Of a stretch of DNA of 64,000 nucleotides, positions 26,401 through 33,451 are shown piece by piece. The position numbers were made by a program, and so were the translations under genes. The stretch covers positions 682,001-746,000 of the forward strand of contig CAWKLE010000002.1 of the NCBI GenBank assembly GCA_963850415.1. The letters run 5' to 3'. Under the pieces are notes generated by a model. The model searched no databases and had not been told where the DNA came from. It was given only the letters and a program-made list of their open reading frames with translations. The stretch comes from VAXT01 sp963850415. Lineage in GTDB: Bacteria > Actinomycetota > Thermoleophilia > Gaiellales > Gaiellaceae. Numbering within the stretch: position 1 is the first letter of the stretch; each line of letters opens with the position of its first letter.

Positions 26401-26512
26401 GCAGGACCTTCAGCGCCTGGCAGCCTGCGTAGTCGAACTCGCACGCCTGCCCGATCACGATCGGCCCGGAGCCGATCAGGCAGATCGACTCGATGTCACG
26501 CCGCCTTGGCAA
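23429..26512 (-). CDS. carB: Carbamoyl-phosphate synthase, large subunit
   Basis: Makes carbamoyl phosphate from bicarbonate, two ATP and ammonia tunnelled from CarA. The 1027 residues start at TTG 26512 (MPRRRDIESICLIGSGPIVI) and hold two ATP-grasp halves: RPAFTLGGHGGG and EMNPRVSRSSALASKATGYP in the first, RPSYVLGGRNMQV and EANPRASRTVPFASKAIG in the second. A C-terminal MGS-like domain (SLSKLGFRLVATAGTAHAL) follows. Two segments (near 24031 and 26048) encode DQVP at palindromes in variable regions. It overlaps carA by 17 bases. Confidence 0.97.
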   Translation of the reverse strand: MPRRRDIESICLIGSGPIVIGQACEFDYAGCQALKVLRADGFRTIVVNSNPATIMTDPGFADRTYLEPLDLEGVAGVLERERPDALLPTMGGQTALNLAIALAEEGVLEDLGVELIGAPVDVIKRAEDRDLFRETVRAAGLQVPTSQIVTSLDQVPRHVSLPVILRPAFTLGGHGGGTARTPEELERLLERALAESPVGQVLVEESLLGWDEFELELMRDHADNAVVVCSIENIDPMGVHTGDSVTVAPQMTLADEAYQELRDAAIAVIRAVGVDCGGSNIQFARERETGELRVIEMNPRVSRSSALASKATGYPIAKVAAKLAVGYTLDEIPNDLTGTTPASFEPTLDYVVVKFPRFAFEKFPGADTTLGTQMKSVGEAMGIGRTFGEAFLKARRSREVDGPDAWDLPEGAHPWFRAELERLEAPAGHLDDFVADDWVRLKRLGLSDAAIAAGCGATEELARAKRRGWGVRPAYRRVDSCAAEVEARSNYFYSTWGEADEARPDGSKPRVVILGSGPNRIGQGIEFDYCCVHAAQAFRALGYEAVMVNCNPETVSTDYDTSDRLYFEPLGAEEVLEICARELPDGVVIQFGGQTPLKLAREIETEGWRILGTPFEAVDLAEDRERFAALCEELTIDVPSWSMAEGAAEAAYVAEAIGYPVLVRPSYVLGGRNMQVCYDDESVSAAAEIGGRVLIDRFLEGAIEIDVDALCDGRETFVAAVMEHVEEAGIHSGDSSCVLPAPSLDEETLALIEETVEKLAPALGVVGLVNVQIAVQDGDVFVLEANPRASRTVPFASKAIGLNLVEAACRLAAGADLSDLALPRDQVPGLGPSGQVSVKAAVLPFARFPGADPVLGPEMRSTGEVMASAADLPTALAKAERAAGRPLPMGGTAFLSVRDADKPALVEVAESLSKLGFRLVATAGTAHALANARIAVEHVRKVTEPGEGATVVDLVRRGHCDLVVNTPFGDPGARSDGYLIREAALAARVPCITTMAGARAAVRAIADAQGDLAVSLQERISAQKRSA
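24031..24041. repeat. Palindrome GGACCTGGTCC inside carB (first copy)
   Basis: Encodes Asp-Gln-Val on the minus strand within LPRDQVPGLGPSG, a region that appears longer than in typical CarB proteins. Identical core to the coaBC copy. Confidence 0.4.
26048..26058. repeat. Palindrome GGACCTGGTCC inside carB (second copy)
   Basis: Encodes Asp-Gln-Val within SLDQVPRHVSLPV, just before the first ATP-grasp motif. A second palindrome, GAGACATGTCTC (26034-26045), is immediately adjacent. Confidence 0.4.
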
Positions 26513-27542
26513 GGCCGCTCACCTCCTCGACCCACGACTCGAGGATCCCCCACGCGTCGTGCGGCCCGGGGCCGGCTTCCGGATGGAACTGGACGGAGCG
26601 AGCGCGTTCGCTGCGCAGCTCGAGCCCCTCGACGGTGCCGTCGTAGAGCGAGATGTGCGTCTCCTCACGCGACTGGGTCGGCGCGACCGCGAACCCGTGG
26701 TTCTGCGACGTGACGAGGACGCCATTCGTGTTGCGCTCGAGCACCGGGTGGTTCGCGCCGCGGTGGCCGAACGGGAGCTTGTACGTCTTGCGCCCGGTCG
26801 CGATCGCCAGGAGCTGGTGGCCGAGGCAGATCCCGAGGATCGGCACCCGTCCGATCAGGTTGCACAGTGTTACTTGCTCGTCCTTGAGCGGCTCGGGATC
26901 GCCGGGCCCATTCGAGAGCAGGACACCGTCGTAGCGGGCGAGCTCGTCCGCGTCGACGTCGTGCGGGTAGACCGTGACCGCGGCCCCCGACCAGGCGAGC
27001 CGGTTCAGGATCGAGCGCTTGCAGCCGTAGTCGACGACGGCGATCCGCGCCCACCCCGCGTCGGAGAAGACGAACGGGTCGCGTGTCGAGACCTTGGGCG
27101 CCAACGCCCGGCCGGCCATCTCCGGCTGCGCGCGAACCGCGTTCAGCGCCTCGTCGACCGATGCCTCGCCGCCCATCGCCATCGCCCTCATCGCGCCGGC
27201 CTGGCGCAGGTGGAGGACGAGCGAGCGCGTGTCGATGCCGGTCAGCGCAACGACGCCCTCGTCGTGGAGCCAGTCCGTCCACGCGGGACCACGCGCCTCG
27301 CGCATGAGGACCGCGCGGGCATGGGCGCGCCCCGACTCCGAGCGCGTCGGCGCGACGCCGTAGTTCCCGACCATCGCCGCGGTGAAGCACACGATCTGGT
27401 CGGCGTAACTGGGATCGGTGACGACCTCCTGGTAGCCGGTCATCGCCGTCGTGAAGACGGCTTCGCCGAACGCATAGCCCTCGGCGCCGACCGACTCGCC
27501 CTGGAAGACCGTGCCGTCCTCGAGCAGCAGGAAGCCGTTCAC
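26496..27542 (-). CDS. carA: Carbamoyl-phosphate synthase, small (glutaminase) subunit
   Basis: Class I glutamine amidotransferase feeding ammonia to CarB. GTG 27542 overlaps the pyrC stop and gives 348 residues, somewhat shorter than E. coli CarA. The N-terminal domain has FGEAVFTTAMTGYQEVVTDP; the amidotransferase triad is Cys239 in GICLGHQLLA and His320/Glu322 in QFHPEAGPGPHD. Substrate-loop residues NHGFAV are present. Confidence 0.97.
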   Translation of the reverse strand: MNGFLLLEDGTVFQGESVGAEGYAFGEAVFTTAMTGYQEVVTDPSYADQIVCFTAAMVGNYGVAPTRSESGRAHARAVLMREARGPAWTDWLHDEGVVALTGIDTRSLVLHLRQAGAMRAMAMGGEASVDEALNAVRAQPEMAGRALAPKVSTRDPFVFSDAGWARIAVVDYGCKRSILNRLAWSGAAVTVYPHDVDADELARYDGVLLSNGPGDPEPLKDEQVTLCNLIGRVPILGICLGHQLLAIATGRKTYKLPFGHRGANHPVLERNTNGVLVTSQNHGFAVAPTQSREETHISLYDGTVEGLELRSERARSVQFHPEAGPGPHDAWGILESWVEEVSGLAKAA

Positions 27543-28840
27543 GACTCGTGCACCAGCCTTCCGGCCGCGATCGTCGCCCGCACCCGGCCCCGTAGCTTCT
27601 CGCCGATCAGCCACGAGTTCTTGGAGCGGCTCTTGAAGCCGTCCTCGGCCACCTGCCAGCTCGCCTGCGTGTCGAGCAGGACGGCATTTGCGGGCGCGCC
27701 GACCGCGATCCGCGGCGCGTCGAGCCCGTACGCGCGGGCCGGGCCGGCGGACATCCGCTCGAGGAGCGTCTCGAGCGAGATCAGCCCGGGCTCGACGAGG
27801 TGCGTGTAGAGCGACGAGAACGCCGTCTCGAGCCCGGTCACCCCGAACGGCGCCTCCTCGAACGGCACCTCCTTCTCGTGCCGCGCGTGCGGGGCGTGAT
27901 CGGTCGCGACACAGGAGATCGTCCCTTCGCGCAGCGCCTCGACGAGCGCTTTGCGGTCGTCGTCGGCTCCGAGCGGCGGGTTCATCTTCACGTTCGGGTC
28001 GAGGGTGCGCACCGCCTCGTCCGTGAGCACGAGATGGTGCGGCGTCACCTCGGCGGTCGCGCGGACTCCCTCGGCATGGGCTCGCCGGAGCGCCTCGACC
28101 GAAGCCTGCGCGGAAAGGTGCATCAGGTGGAGCGTCCGGTTCTCGTACAGGGCCAGCGCGAGGTCGCGCTCGACCATCACGCTCTCGGCGATCGACGGCC
28201 AGCCGCCGATCCCGAGCTCCGCGGAGACGACTCCTTCGCGCATGTGGCCGCCGCGCGAGAGCGTCGGGTCCTCGCAGTGCACCGCGAGCGGCCGGTCGGT
28301 GATCGACGCGTACTGGAGCGCGCGCCACATGAGCGCCGTCGCGACCACCGGGCGCCCGTCGTCGGTGAACCCGACCGCGCCCTCGTCGGCGAGCTCGCCC
28401 ATCTCGGTCAGCTCCGAGCCCTTCTGCCCCTTGGAGATTGCGGCCAGGAAGCCGACCTGCACCTCGGCGTCGGCGCGCGCCTGCTCGACGAGCGCGCCGA
28501 GCACCGCGGCTGTGTCGACGACCGGCTCCGTGTTCGGCATCGCAAGGATCGCGCAGTAGCCGCCGGCGGCCGCGGCCCGCGTCCCGGTCGAGATCGTCTC
28601 CTCGTCCTCGCGGCCCGGAGTCCGCAGGTGGACGTGCGGATCGACGAAGCCCGGCGCGAGCACGAGGCCGGTGCCGTCGATCACCTTGTGCGAGTTCTGC
28701 GGCAGGTTCGAGCCGAACTCGGCGATCACCCCGTCGTCGACCTTGACGTCGACCTGGGCGTCGAGGCCTTCGACCGGGTCGAGCACGCGGGCGCCGCGGA
28801 CGATCAGGTTCTCCTTCGGCGCGTCTTTGACGAAGAGCAT
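27539..28840 (-). CDS. pyrC: Dihydroorotase
   Basis: Class I (PyrC/AllB-type) zinc amidohydrolase cyclising carbamoyl-aspartate. The 433 residues have metal ligands HVHLRTPG (His69, His71), HCEDP, HLMHLS and the catalytic DHAPH. ATG 28840 overlaps the pyrB stop as TGATG; a GTG lies one codon upstream. It is the third enzyme gene of the operon. Confidence 0.96.
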   Translation of the reverse strand: MLFVKDAPKENLIVRGARVLDPVEGLDAQVDVKVDDGVIAEFGSNLPQNSHKVIDGTGLVLAPGFVDPHVHLRTPGREDEETISTGTRAAAAGGYCAILAMPNTEPVVDTAAVLGALVEQARADAEVQVGFLAAISKGQKGSELTEMGELADEGAVGFTDDGRPVVATALMWRALQYASITDRPLAVHCEDPTLSRGGHMREGVVSAELGIGGWPSIAESVMVERDLALALYENRTLHLMHLSAQASVEALRRAHAEGVRATAEVTPHHLVLTDEAVRTLDPNVKMNPPLGADDDRKALVEALREGTISCVATDHAPHARHEKEVPFEEAPFGVTGLETAFSSLYTHLVEPGLISLETLLERMSAGPARAYGLDAPRIAVGAPANAVLLDTQASWQVAEDGFKSRSKNSWLIGEKLRGRVRATIAAGRLVHES

Positions 28841-29835
28841 CACGCCACCCCCATCGGGACTTCTGCCTCGACCGGCTTCGGCCCGGTCGTGAGCAGGTCG
28901 TAGAGGACGGCCATGCGGACGACGAGCCCGGCGCGCACCTGCGTCTCGATCAGCGCGTCGGCCGCGTCCGCGACGAGCGGGTCGATCTCGACGCCGCGGT
29001 TCATCGGCCCAGGGTGCATGACCTTCTGGCCCGGCCGCAGACGCTCGGGAGTGACGCCCCAGCGGGCCGTGTACTCGCGCAGGCTGGGCACGTAGTTCGC
29101 GCCCTCGAGCATCCGCTCTTTCTGCATGCGCAGGACGTAGACGATGTCGGCGGCGCCGATCGCGTCGATGTCGGTCGTCGCCTCGCAGCCCATCTCCTCG
29201 ATCCCGCGCGGGAGGAGCGGCGGCGGCCCGACGAGCGTGACGCGCGCCCCGAGCAGGACGAGCGCCTGGATGTTCGAGCGCGCGACCCGCGAGTGGAGGA
29301 CGTCGCCCACGATCGCCACGTGCAGCCCCTCGATGCGGCCGAACTGCTCCTGGATCGTGTACAGGTCGAGGAGCGCCTGCGTCGGATGCTGGTGCTTGCC
29401 GTCGCCCGCGTTGACGATTCGCGCCTCGGTCACTCTCGCGACGAGCTGCGGCGCGCCGATCTGCGGGTGCCGGAGCACGATCACGTCCGGGTCGTACGCG
29501 CCGAGCGTGATCGCCGTGTCCTTGAGCGATTCGCCCTTGTCGACCGCGGAGCCGGAGGCCTTGATCGACATCGTGTCCGCGGAGAGCCGCTTCGCCGCGA
29601 GCTCGAAGCTCGACGACGTGCGCGTCGAGGACTCGTAGAAGACGTTGATCACGAGCCGGCCGCGCAGGGTCGGCAGCTTCTTCATCTCTCGGTCGAGCGA
29701 GCGCTCGAAGGTGCGGGCGGTGCCGAGCAGCCGTTCGACGTCTTCGCGGGACAGGTCGCCGATCGAGATCAGATGCCTCGTCGGCGGCGGGTCTGGCGGG
29801 CGCAGGTCGTCCCGCATCACGTGCAGGTCACCCAT
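28840..29835 (-). CDS. pyrB: Aspartate carbamoyltransferase, catalytic subunit
   Basis: Condenses carbamoyl phosphate with aspartate. The 331 residues include the carbamoyl-phosphate site STRTSS (70-75), HQHPTQALLDLYTI near 148-161, and VMHPGPMNRGVEI in the aspartate domain. No pyrI is present, as usual when pyrB follows pyrR. The start overlaps pyrR by 8 bases. N-terminal 18 residues are an extra Pro-rich extension. Confidence 0.96.
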   Translation of the reverse strand: MGDLHVMRDDLRPPDPPPTRHLISIGDLSREDVERLLGTARTFERSLDREMKKLPTLRGRLVINVFYESSTRTSSSFELAAKRLSADTMSIKASGSAVDKGESLKDTAITLGAYDPDVIVLRHPQIGAPQLVARVTEARIVNAGDGKHQHPTQALLDLYTIQEQFGRIEGLHVAIVGDVLHSRVARSNIQALVLLGARVTLVGPPPLLPRGIEEMGCEATTDIDAIGAADIVYVLRMQKERMLEGANYVPSLREYTARWGVTPERLRPGQKVMHPGPMNRGVEIDPLVADAADALIETQVRAGLVVRMAVLYDLLTTGPKPVEAEVPMGVA

Positions 29836-30415
29836 GTGTTTCCTCCTGGGCTGCGATCAGCAGGACCTGGTCGACCTCGTCGATCTCGACGAGCTGCACC
29901 TGGACGCGCTCCTCGCGCGCCGTCGGCAGGTTCTTGCCGATGTAGTCGGGACGGATCGGAAGCTCTCGGTGGCCGCGGTCGGCGAGGCAGGCGAGCTGCA
30001 CCCGAGCCGGGCGGCCGTAGTCGAACAGCGCCTCGATCGCGGCGCGAATCGTGCGGCCGGTGTAGAGGACGTCGTCGACCAGCACGCAGGTCATCCCCTC
30101 GAGCGGGAAGTCGAGCTTGGTGTCCCGCACGACCGGCTGCGGGTGGATCGGCGCCTCCCCCCCGCGTACGCGGACGTCGTCGCGGTAGAACGTGATGTCG
30201 ACGGAGCCGAGCTTGACCTCCCGGCCCGTCAGCTCCGCGATCAGGTGGCGCAGGCGCTGGGCGAGCGGGACGCCGCGCGTGTGGATCCCGACGAGGGCGA
30301 CGTTCTCCAGGTCGGCGTTGGCCTCGACGATCTCGTGCGCGATGCGCGTGAGGCTGCGGTGGATCGCCTCGCCGTCGAGTAGGACCTTCTCGGAGGAGAC
30401 GCCCGCCTGGCTCAA
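29828..30415 (-). CDS. pyrR: PyrR, pyrimidine operon RNA-binding regulator/uracil phosphoribosyltransferase
   Basis: Binds pyr mRNA when UMP is abundant and often has weak UPRTase activity. The 195 residues show the PRPP motif VLVDDVLYTGRTIRAA (111-126) and the flexible-loop region DITFYRDDVR. The start is TTG 30415, which overlaps the stop of a 15-codon leader peptide (TTGA), so its translation should depend on that of the leader. A PyrR-binding hairpin precedes the leader peptide, indicating autoregulation of the whole operon. Confidence 0.95.
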   Translation of the reverse strand: MSQAGVSSEKVLLDGEAIHRSLTRIAHEIVEANADLENVALVGIHTRGVPLAQRLRHLIAELTGREVKLGSVDITFYRDDVRVRGGEAPIHPQPVVRDTKLDFPLEGMTCVLVDDVLYTGRTIRAAIEALFDYGRPARVQLACLADRGHRELPIRPDYIGKNLPTAREERVQVQLVEIDEVDQVLLIAAQEETHG

Positions 30416-30459
30416 GGGCTCGATCCCTCGGCTGTGCGGACGCAGGCGTGCGTGTGCAT
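30412..30459 (-). CDS. pyr operon leader peptide
   Basis: A short ORF MHTHACVRTAEGSSP starts at ATG 30459, four bases after a strong AAAGGAG, and ends at TGA 30412-30414. Its stop overlaps the TTG start of pyrR by two bases. pyrR itself has only a weak ribosome site, so ribosomes finishing the leader probably re-initiate on pyrR. The Shine-Dalgarno lies inside the PyrR-binding hairpin. Peptide sequence looks unremarkable; coupling is likely its function. This is inference from sequence alone. Confidence 0.65.
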   Translation of the reverse strand: MHTHACVRTAEGSSP

Positions 30460-30462
30460 CGG

Positions 30463-30490
30463 ACTCCTTTCCGGCCTCTCTGGACCGAGT
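30463..30490 (-). promoter_or_regulatory. PyrR-binding hairpin overlapping the leader Shine-Dalgarno
   Basis: On the minus strand GGTC-CAGAGA-GGCC forms an upper stem with a CAGAGA hexaloop, matching the known PyrR site core (UCCnGnGAGG). ACTC and GAGT close a lower stem, with GGAAAG as a purine-rich bulge. AAAGGAG, the leader ribosome site, spans the bulge and lower stem. PyrR bound to this RNA would hide the ribosome site, as in the translational repression described for Mycobacterium smegmatis. Confidence 0.75.
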
Positions 30491-30513
30491 TAAAGGGGTT
30501 CGGGTCGCGCAGG

Positions 30514-30542
30514 ACTGTAGCGGGAAGCCCGGACGGAGTCCA
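30514..30542 (-). promoter_or_regulatory. Candidate pyr operon promoter
   Basis: -35 TGGACT (30537-30542) and -10 TACAGT (30514-30519) on the minus strand are spaced 17 bases. Initiation near 30507 would give a leader of about 47 nt before the leader-peptide ATG. Confidence 0.45.
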
Positions 30543-30552
30543 TGATTGCGTC

Positions 30553-32484
30553 ATGGCGCTGCGGCGGTTCAGTCCGAAGGACGTTCTCCGCGAGACGTTT
30601 CTGACTCATCTCGCTGTTGCTCCCGACGGCTTGTCGGCGATCTACGGGCGGCGCATGATCGAGGACGGCGCGTACAGGACGCGGCTCTGGCGCGTGCCCA
30701 TGAGCGGCGGCCGGGCGGAGCAGATCACGACCGGCGACAGCGATTCGCGGCCACGATTCTCGCCGGACGGGAAGACGCTCGTCTTCATGTCCGGCCGCTC
30801 GGGCAAGTCGCAGCCGTGGCTCCTGCCGCTCGCGGGAGGTGAGCCGCGGCCGCTCACCGAGTTCGCGGGCCAGGCGGGCGCTGCCGAATGGTCGCCGGAC
30901 GGGCAGAGCGTCGCAGTCCTCGCCCAGAGCGGTGAGGAGCGGTTCCGCGTCGGCGATCAGGAGCAGCCGACATCGCGCCGCATCAAGGACCTGAACTGGC
31001 GGCTCGACGGCGCGGGCCTGCGCGACCAGTTCACGAGCCTCTGGGTCGTGCCCGCCCGCGGCGGACGCCCGAAGCGGCTGACGGCTCCGGGCTATGAGGT
31101 CGTCCAGGCGTTCTGGAGCTCGGACGGTGAGCGCCTCGGCTACCTCGCCGACCCGAGACCGGAGGCCGGCGTGCTGGAGCAGCCGCAGGTGTGGTCGATG
31201 CGTGCTGCCGGCGGGCGTGCGACGAAGCTGGCCGAGTTGCGCGGCGAGATCGCCGGCGCCGCTTTCTCGCCGAGCGGCAAGCTCGCGTACGTCGGGCTCG
31301 ACGACCCCTCCTTCTCCGGGTCGACGAACCTCGGCCTCTGGGTGCGGGACGGTCGCACGACGCGCCGCCTCGGCGAAGAGCTCGACCGGACGTTCTTCTT
31401 CATCGTCGTCGGCGACCTGCTCGACTTCGGCGCGCTCGCACCCGTGCCTGTGATCTGGCTCGACGACGAGAACGTCGTCGTCCCGGTGACCGACCGTGGT
31501 GGCTGTATCCCCTACCGGTTCGGGCTCGACGGCTCGGTCGAACGCCTCGTGGAGCGCGACGACGCGATCTGCACCTGGCTCGCGGGCGGAGGCGGGCGGC
31601 TCGTGACGATCGCGAGCGTTGACGGCGGCGCGTGCGACGTGTACGCGGTCGAGGACGGCGACCTGCGACGGCTGTCACGGAACGGCGGCAGCTGGCTCGC
31701 CCCGTACCGCTGCGCACCCGAGCACCACGCCGTGCGCCACCGCGACGGCCACGAGCTCGACGCCTGGCTCGTGCGTCCCCGGGGACGGCGCAGCAAGGGT
31801 CTCGTCCTGCAGATCCACGGCGGCCCGCACTGCGCCCACGGCCCGGCCCCGTGGCTGGAGATGATCGCGCTCGCGGACGCCGGCTTCACGGTGCTCTACG
31901 GCAATCCGCGCGGATCGCAGGGCTACGGGGAGTCGTTCGGGAAAGCGATCGACGGGAACTGGGGCGAGGCGGACGACTCCGATCTGATGCGGCTCGTCGA
32001 CTGGGCGTTACGCCAGAAGCTCGCGACCCGCGACCACGTCGGCCTCCTCGGCCTCTCCTACGGCGGCTACATGACGAACTGGTTGCTCGGGCACCACCCG
32101 GGACGGTTCGCGGCCGCGGTCAGCGAGAACCCCGTGCTCGACCTCTTCTCGTTCTACGGCGAGTCCGACTACGGGTTCACGATCGCCCAACACGTCGGCG
32201 GAGTCGAGGAGCCGTGGGACGACTTCGCCCGCATGACCGACCGCTCGCCCGGCGCCGCGCTCCACCGCAACAAGGCGCCGCTGCTCCTGCTCCAGGCCGA
32301 GGGCGACCTGCGCTGCCCCGCCGGGCAGACGGAGATCGCGTTCACGATGCTCCGGCGCCTCGGCCGGACGGTCGAGATGGTGCGGTACCCGGAGGAGTCG
32401 CACCTCATGCTCTCGGCCGGCCGCCCCGACCGCCGCGTCGACCGCCTGGAGCGGATCGTCGGCTGGTTCGAGCGCTATCTCTAG
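30553..32484 (+). CDS. S9 family prolyl oligopeptidase/acylaminoacyl peptidase
   Basis: Cytoplasmic serine peptidase of 643 residues without a signal peptide. The N-terminal half is a beta-propeller with PD40/WD40-like repeats (RFSPDGKTLVFMSG, EWSPDGQSVAVLA). The C-terminal alpha/beta-hydrolase domain has the nucleophile elbow GLSYGGYM (Ser502), the acid in LQAEGDLRCP and the base in EESHLML. ATG 30553 is chosen; it starts MALRRFSPKDVLRETFL. It is divergent from the pyr operon. Confidence 0.93.
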   Translation: MALRRFSPKDVLRETFLTHLAVAPDGLSAIYGRRMIEDGAYRTRLWRVPMSGGRAEQITTGDSDSRPRFSPDGKTLVFMSGRSGKSQPWLLPLAGGEPRPLTEFAGQAGAAEWSPDGQSVAVLAQSGEERFRVGDQEQPTSRRIKDLNWRLDGAGLRDQFTSLWVVPARGGRPKRLTAPGYEVVQAFWSSDGERLGYLADPRPEAGVLEQPQVWSMRAAGGRATKLAELRGEIAGAAFSPSGKLAYVGLDDPSFSGSTNLGLWVRDGRTTRRLGEELDRTFFFIVVGDLLDFGALAPVPVIWLDDENVVVPVTDRGGCIPYRFGLDGSVERLVERDDAICTWLAGGGGRLVTIASVDGGACDVYAVEDGDLRRLSRNGGSWLAPYRCAPEHHAVRHRDGHELDAWLVRPRGRRSKGLVLQIHGGPHCAHGPAPWLEMIALADAGFTVLYGNPRGSQGYGESFGKAIDGNWGEADDSDLMRLVDWALRQKLATRDHVGLLGLSYGGYMTNWLLGHHPGRFAAAVSENPVLDLFSFYGESDYGFTIAQHVGGVEEPWDDFARMTDRSPGAALHRNKAPLLLLQAEGDLRCPAGQTEIAFTMLRRLGRTVEMVRYPEESHLMLSAGRPDRRVDRLERIVGWFERYL

Positions 32485-32488
32485 AGCC

Positions 32489-32510
32489 TTAGTACCAGTC
32501 TGTTACAAGG
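32489..32510. repeat. Second copy of the AGTAnCAG-CTGTTACAAGG element
   Basis: Nearly the same 21 bases as at 22956-22976 but inverted. It lies between two convergent genes and covers the stop codon (32503-32505) of the methyltransferase gene. Confidence 0.45.
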
Positions 32511-33267
32511 ACTTCTGGGCGACGGCGACGAGCCACTCGAGCTCGTACTCGTTCCGCTCCGGGAGCTCGGCTTCCATCCGCGCGACGCCTTGCTCGAGCT
32601 CGGCTTCGTCGAGGAGCTGCAGCGGCGAGATGAAGCGGCCCCGGACTCGCTCTACCGCGGTGTCCCGGTCGACCGACGCGGTCTGCGTCAGGCGGTGCTG
32701 CTCCACGCGCTCGAAGTCGGCGGCGCGCAGTTCCGAGTCGAGCTCAGCGGGAGTCGGGAACCGTGCCTTGTCGATCGCTTCGAGCGACGGGAAGAACTCT
32801 TTCAGCCAGTAGCGCTCGAAGTGGAGCGGATGGAAGGTTCCGATCGCGAGGCGACCGTCTGGCCGGAGCACGCGGACTGCCTCAGCGAACACACGCGGCC
32901 GATCGACGAGATGCACGACGAGCCACATCAGCGCGCGCTCGAACCAGCCGTCCTTGAACGGGAGCTGCTCGGCCGGCGCGACCTTGACGGTGCTCACGCG
33001 TTCGCGCGCGAGGGCGGCCATCTCGGGCTCCGGCTCGACGCCCCACACCCGCGACCCGCGCTCGACGAGCGCCTCCGCGGCCCGGCCCGTGCCGCAGCCG
33101 ATGTCGAGCACGCGCCGTCCCGCGAGGTCGCCTTCGCTGACGAGGAGCTCGAAGACCTCCCACCAGTTGGCGTCGGTGGGCCGGAGCCCGTCGTAGCTCC
33201 GCGCCACCGACCCGAAATCAGGCTTCGTCGACGATTTCCTCCGGCTCGGTGAGAGCCTCGATCGCAT
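32503..33267 (-). CDS. SAM-dependent methyltransferase
   Basis: Class I methyltransferase fold. The SAM-binding motif is VLDIGCGTGRAAEALVERG, followed by GVEPEPEMAALAR, AEQLPFKDGWFERALMWLVV and VLRPDGRLAIGTF. The substrate is unknown; the architecture is UbiE/type-11-like. ATG 33267 lies 50 bases inside the DUF2007 gene; a GTG at 33207 would start within the conserved FGSVARSYDGLRP segment, so the upstream start is used. It is the last gene of an rnz-DUF2007-methyltransferase operon. Confidence 0.85.
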   Translation of the reverse strand: MRSRLSPSRRKSSTKPDFGSVARSYDGLRPTDANWWEVFELLVSEGDLAGRRVLDIGCGTGRAAEALVERGSRVWGVEPEPEMAALARERVSTVKVAPAEQLPFKDGWFERALMWLVVHLVDRPRVFAEAVRVLRPDGRLAIGTFHPLHFERYWLKEFFPSLEAIDKARFPTPAELDSELRAADFERVEQHRLTQTASVDRDTAVERVRGRFISPLQLLDEAELEQGVARMEAELPERNEYELEWLVAVAQKSL

Positions 33268-33451
33268 GCTGCGCCGCCTCGAGCGACTCCTCGGGCACCA
33301 TCACCTTCTGCGGAGCGTCCTCGCTCCCGAGCGGATCGTGCTCGACCGCGAACTCGAGCGCGGCGTCGATCCCCGCCGAGCGCAGGATCGTCTGCAGCTC
33401 CTCCGCCTCGGTCACGTCGCCGGCCATCGCCACCTGAACCAATCGGGTCAT
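33218..33451 (-). CDS. DUF2007-type small signal-transducing-like protein
   Basis: The 77-residue protein begins MTRLVQVAMAGDVTEAEELQ and contains LRSAGIDAALEFAVEHDP and QKVMVPEESLEAAQHAIEAL. This is the GlnB-like ferredoxin fold of DUF2007: a hydrophobic strand, a helix with EAE-LQ, then a V-V-E strand. Function is unknown. ATG 33451 overlaps the rnz stop (ATGA). Confidence 0.8.
   Translation of the reverse strand: MTRLVQVAMAGDVTEAEELQTILRSAGIDAALEFAVEHDPLGSEDAPQKVMVPEESLEAAQHAIEALTEPEEIVDEA

Noticed and set aside
29851..29866. AGGACCTGGTCGACC in pyrR as another copy of the GGACCTGGTCC element
   Set aside because: The palindrome is not completed (GGTCG instead of GGTCC) and it encodes DEVDQVLLIA, a plausible PyrR C-terminus.
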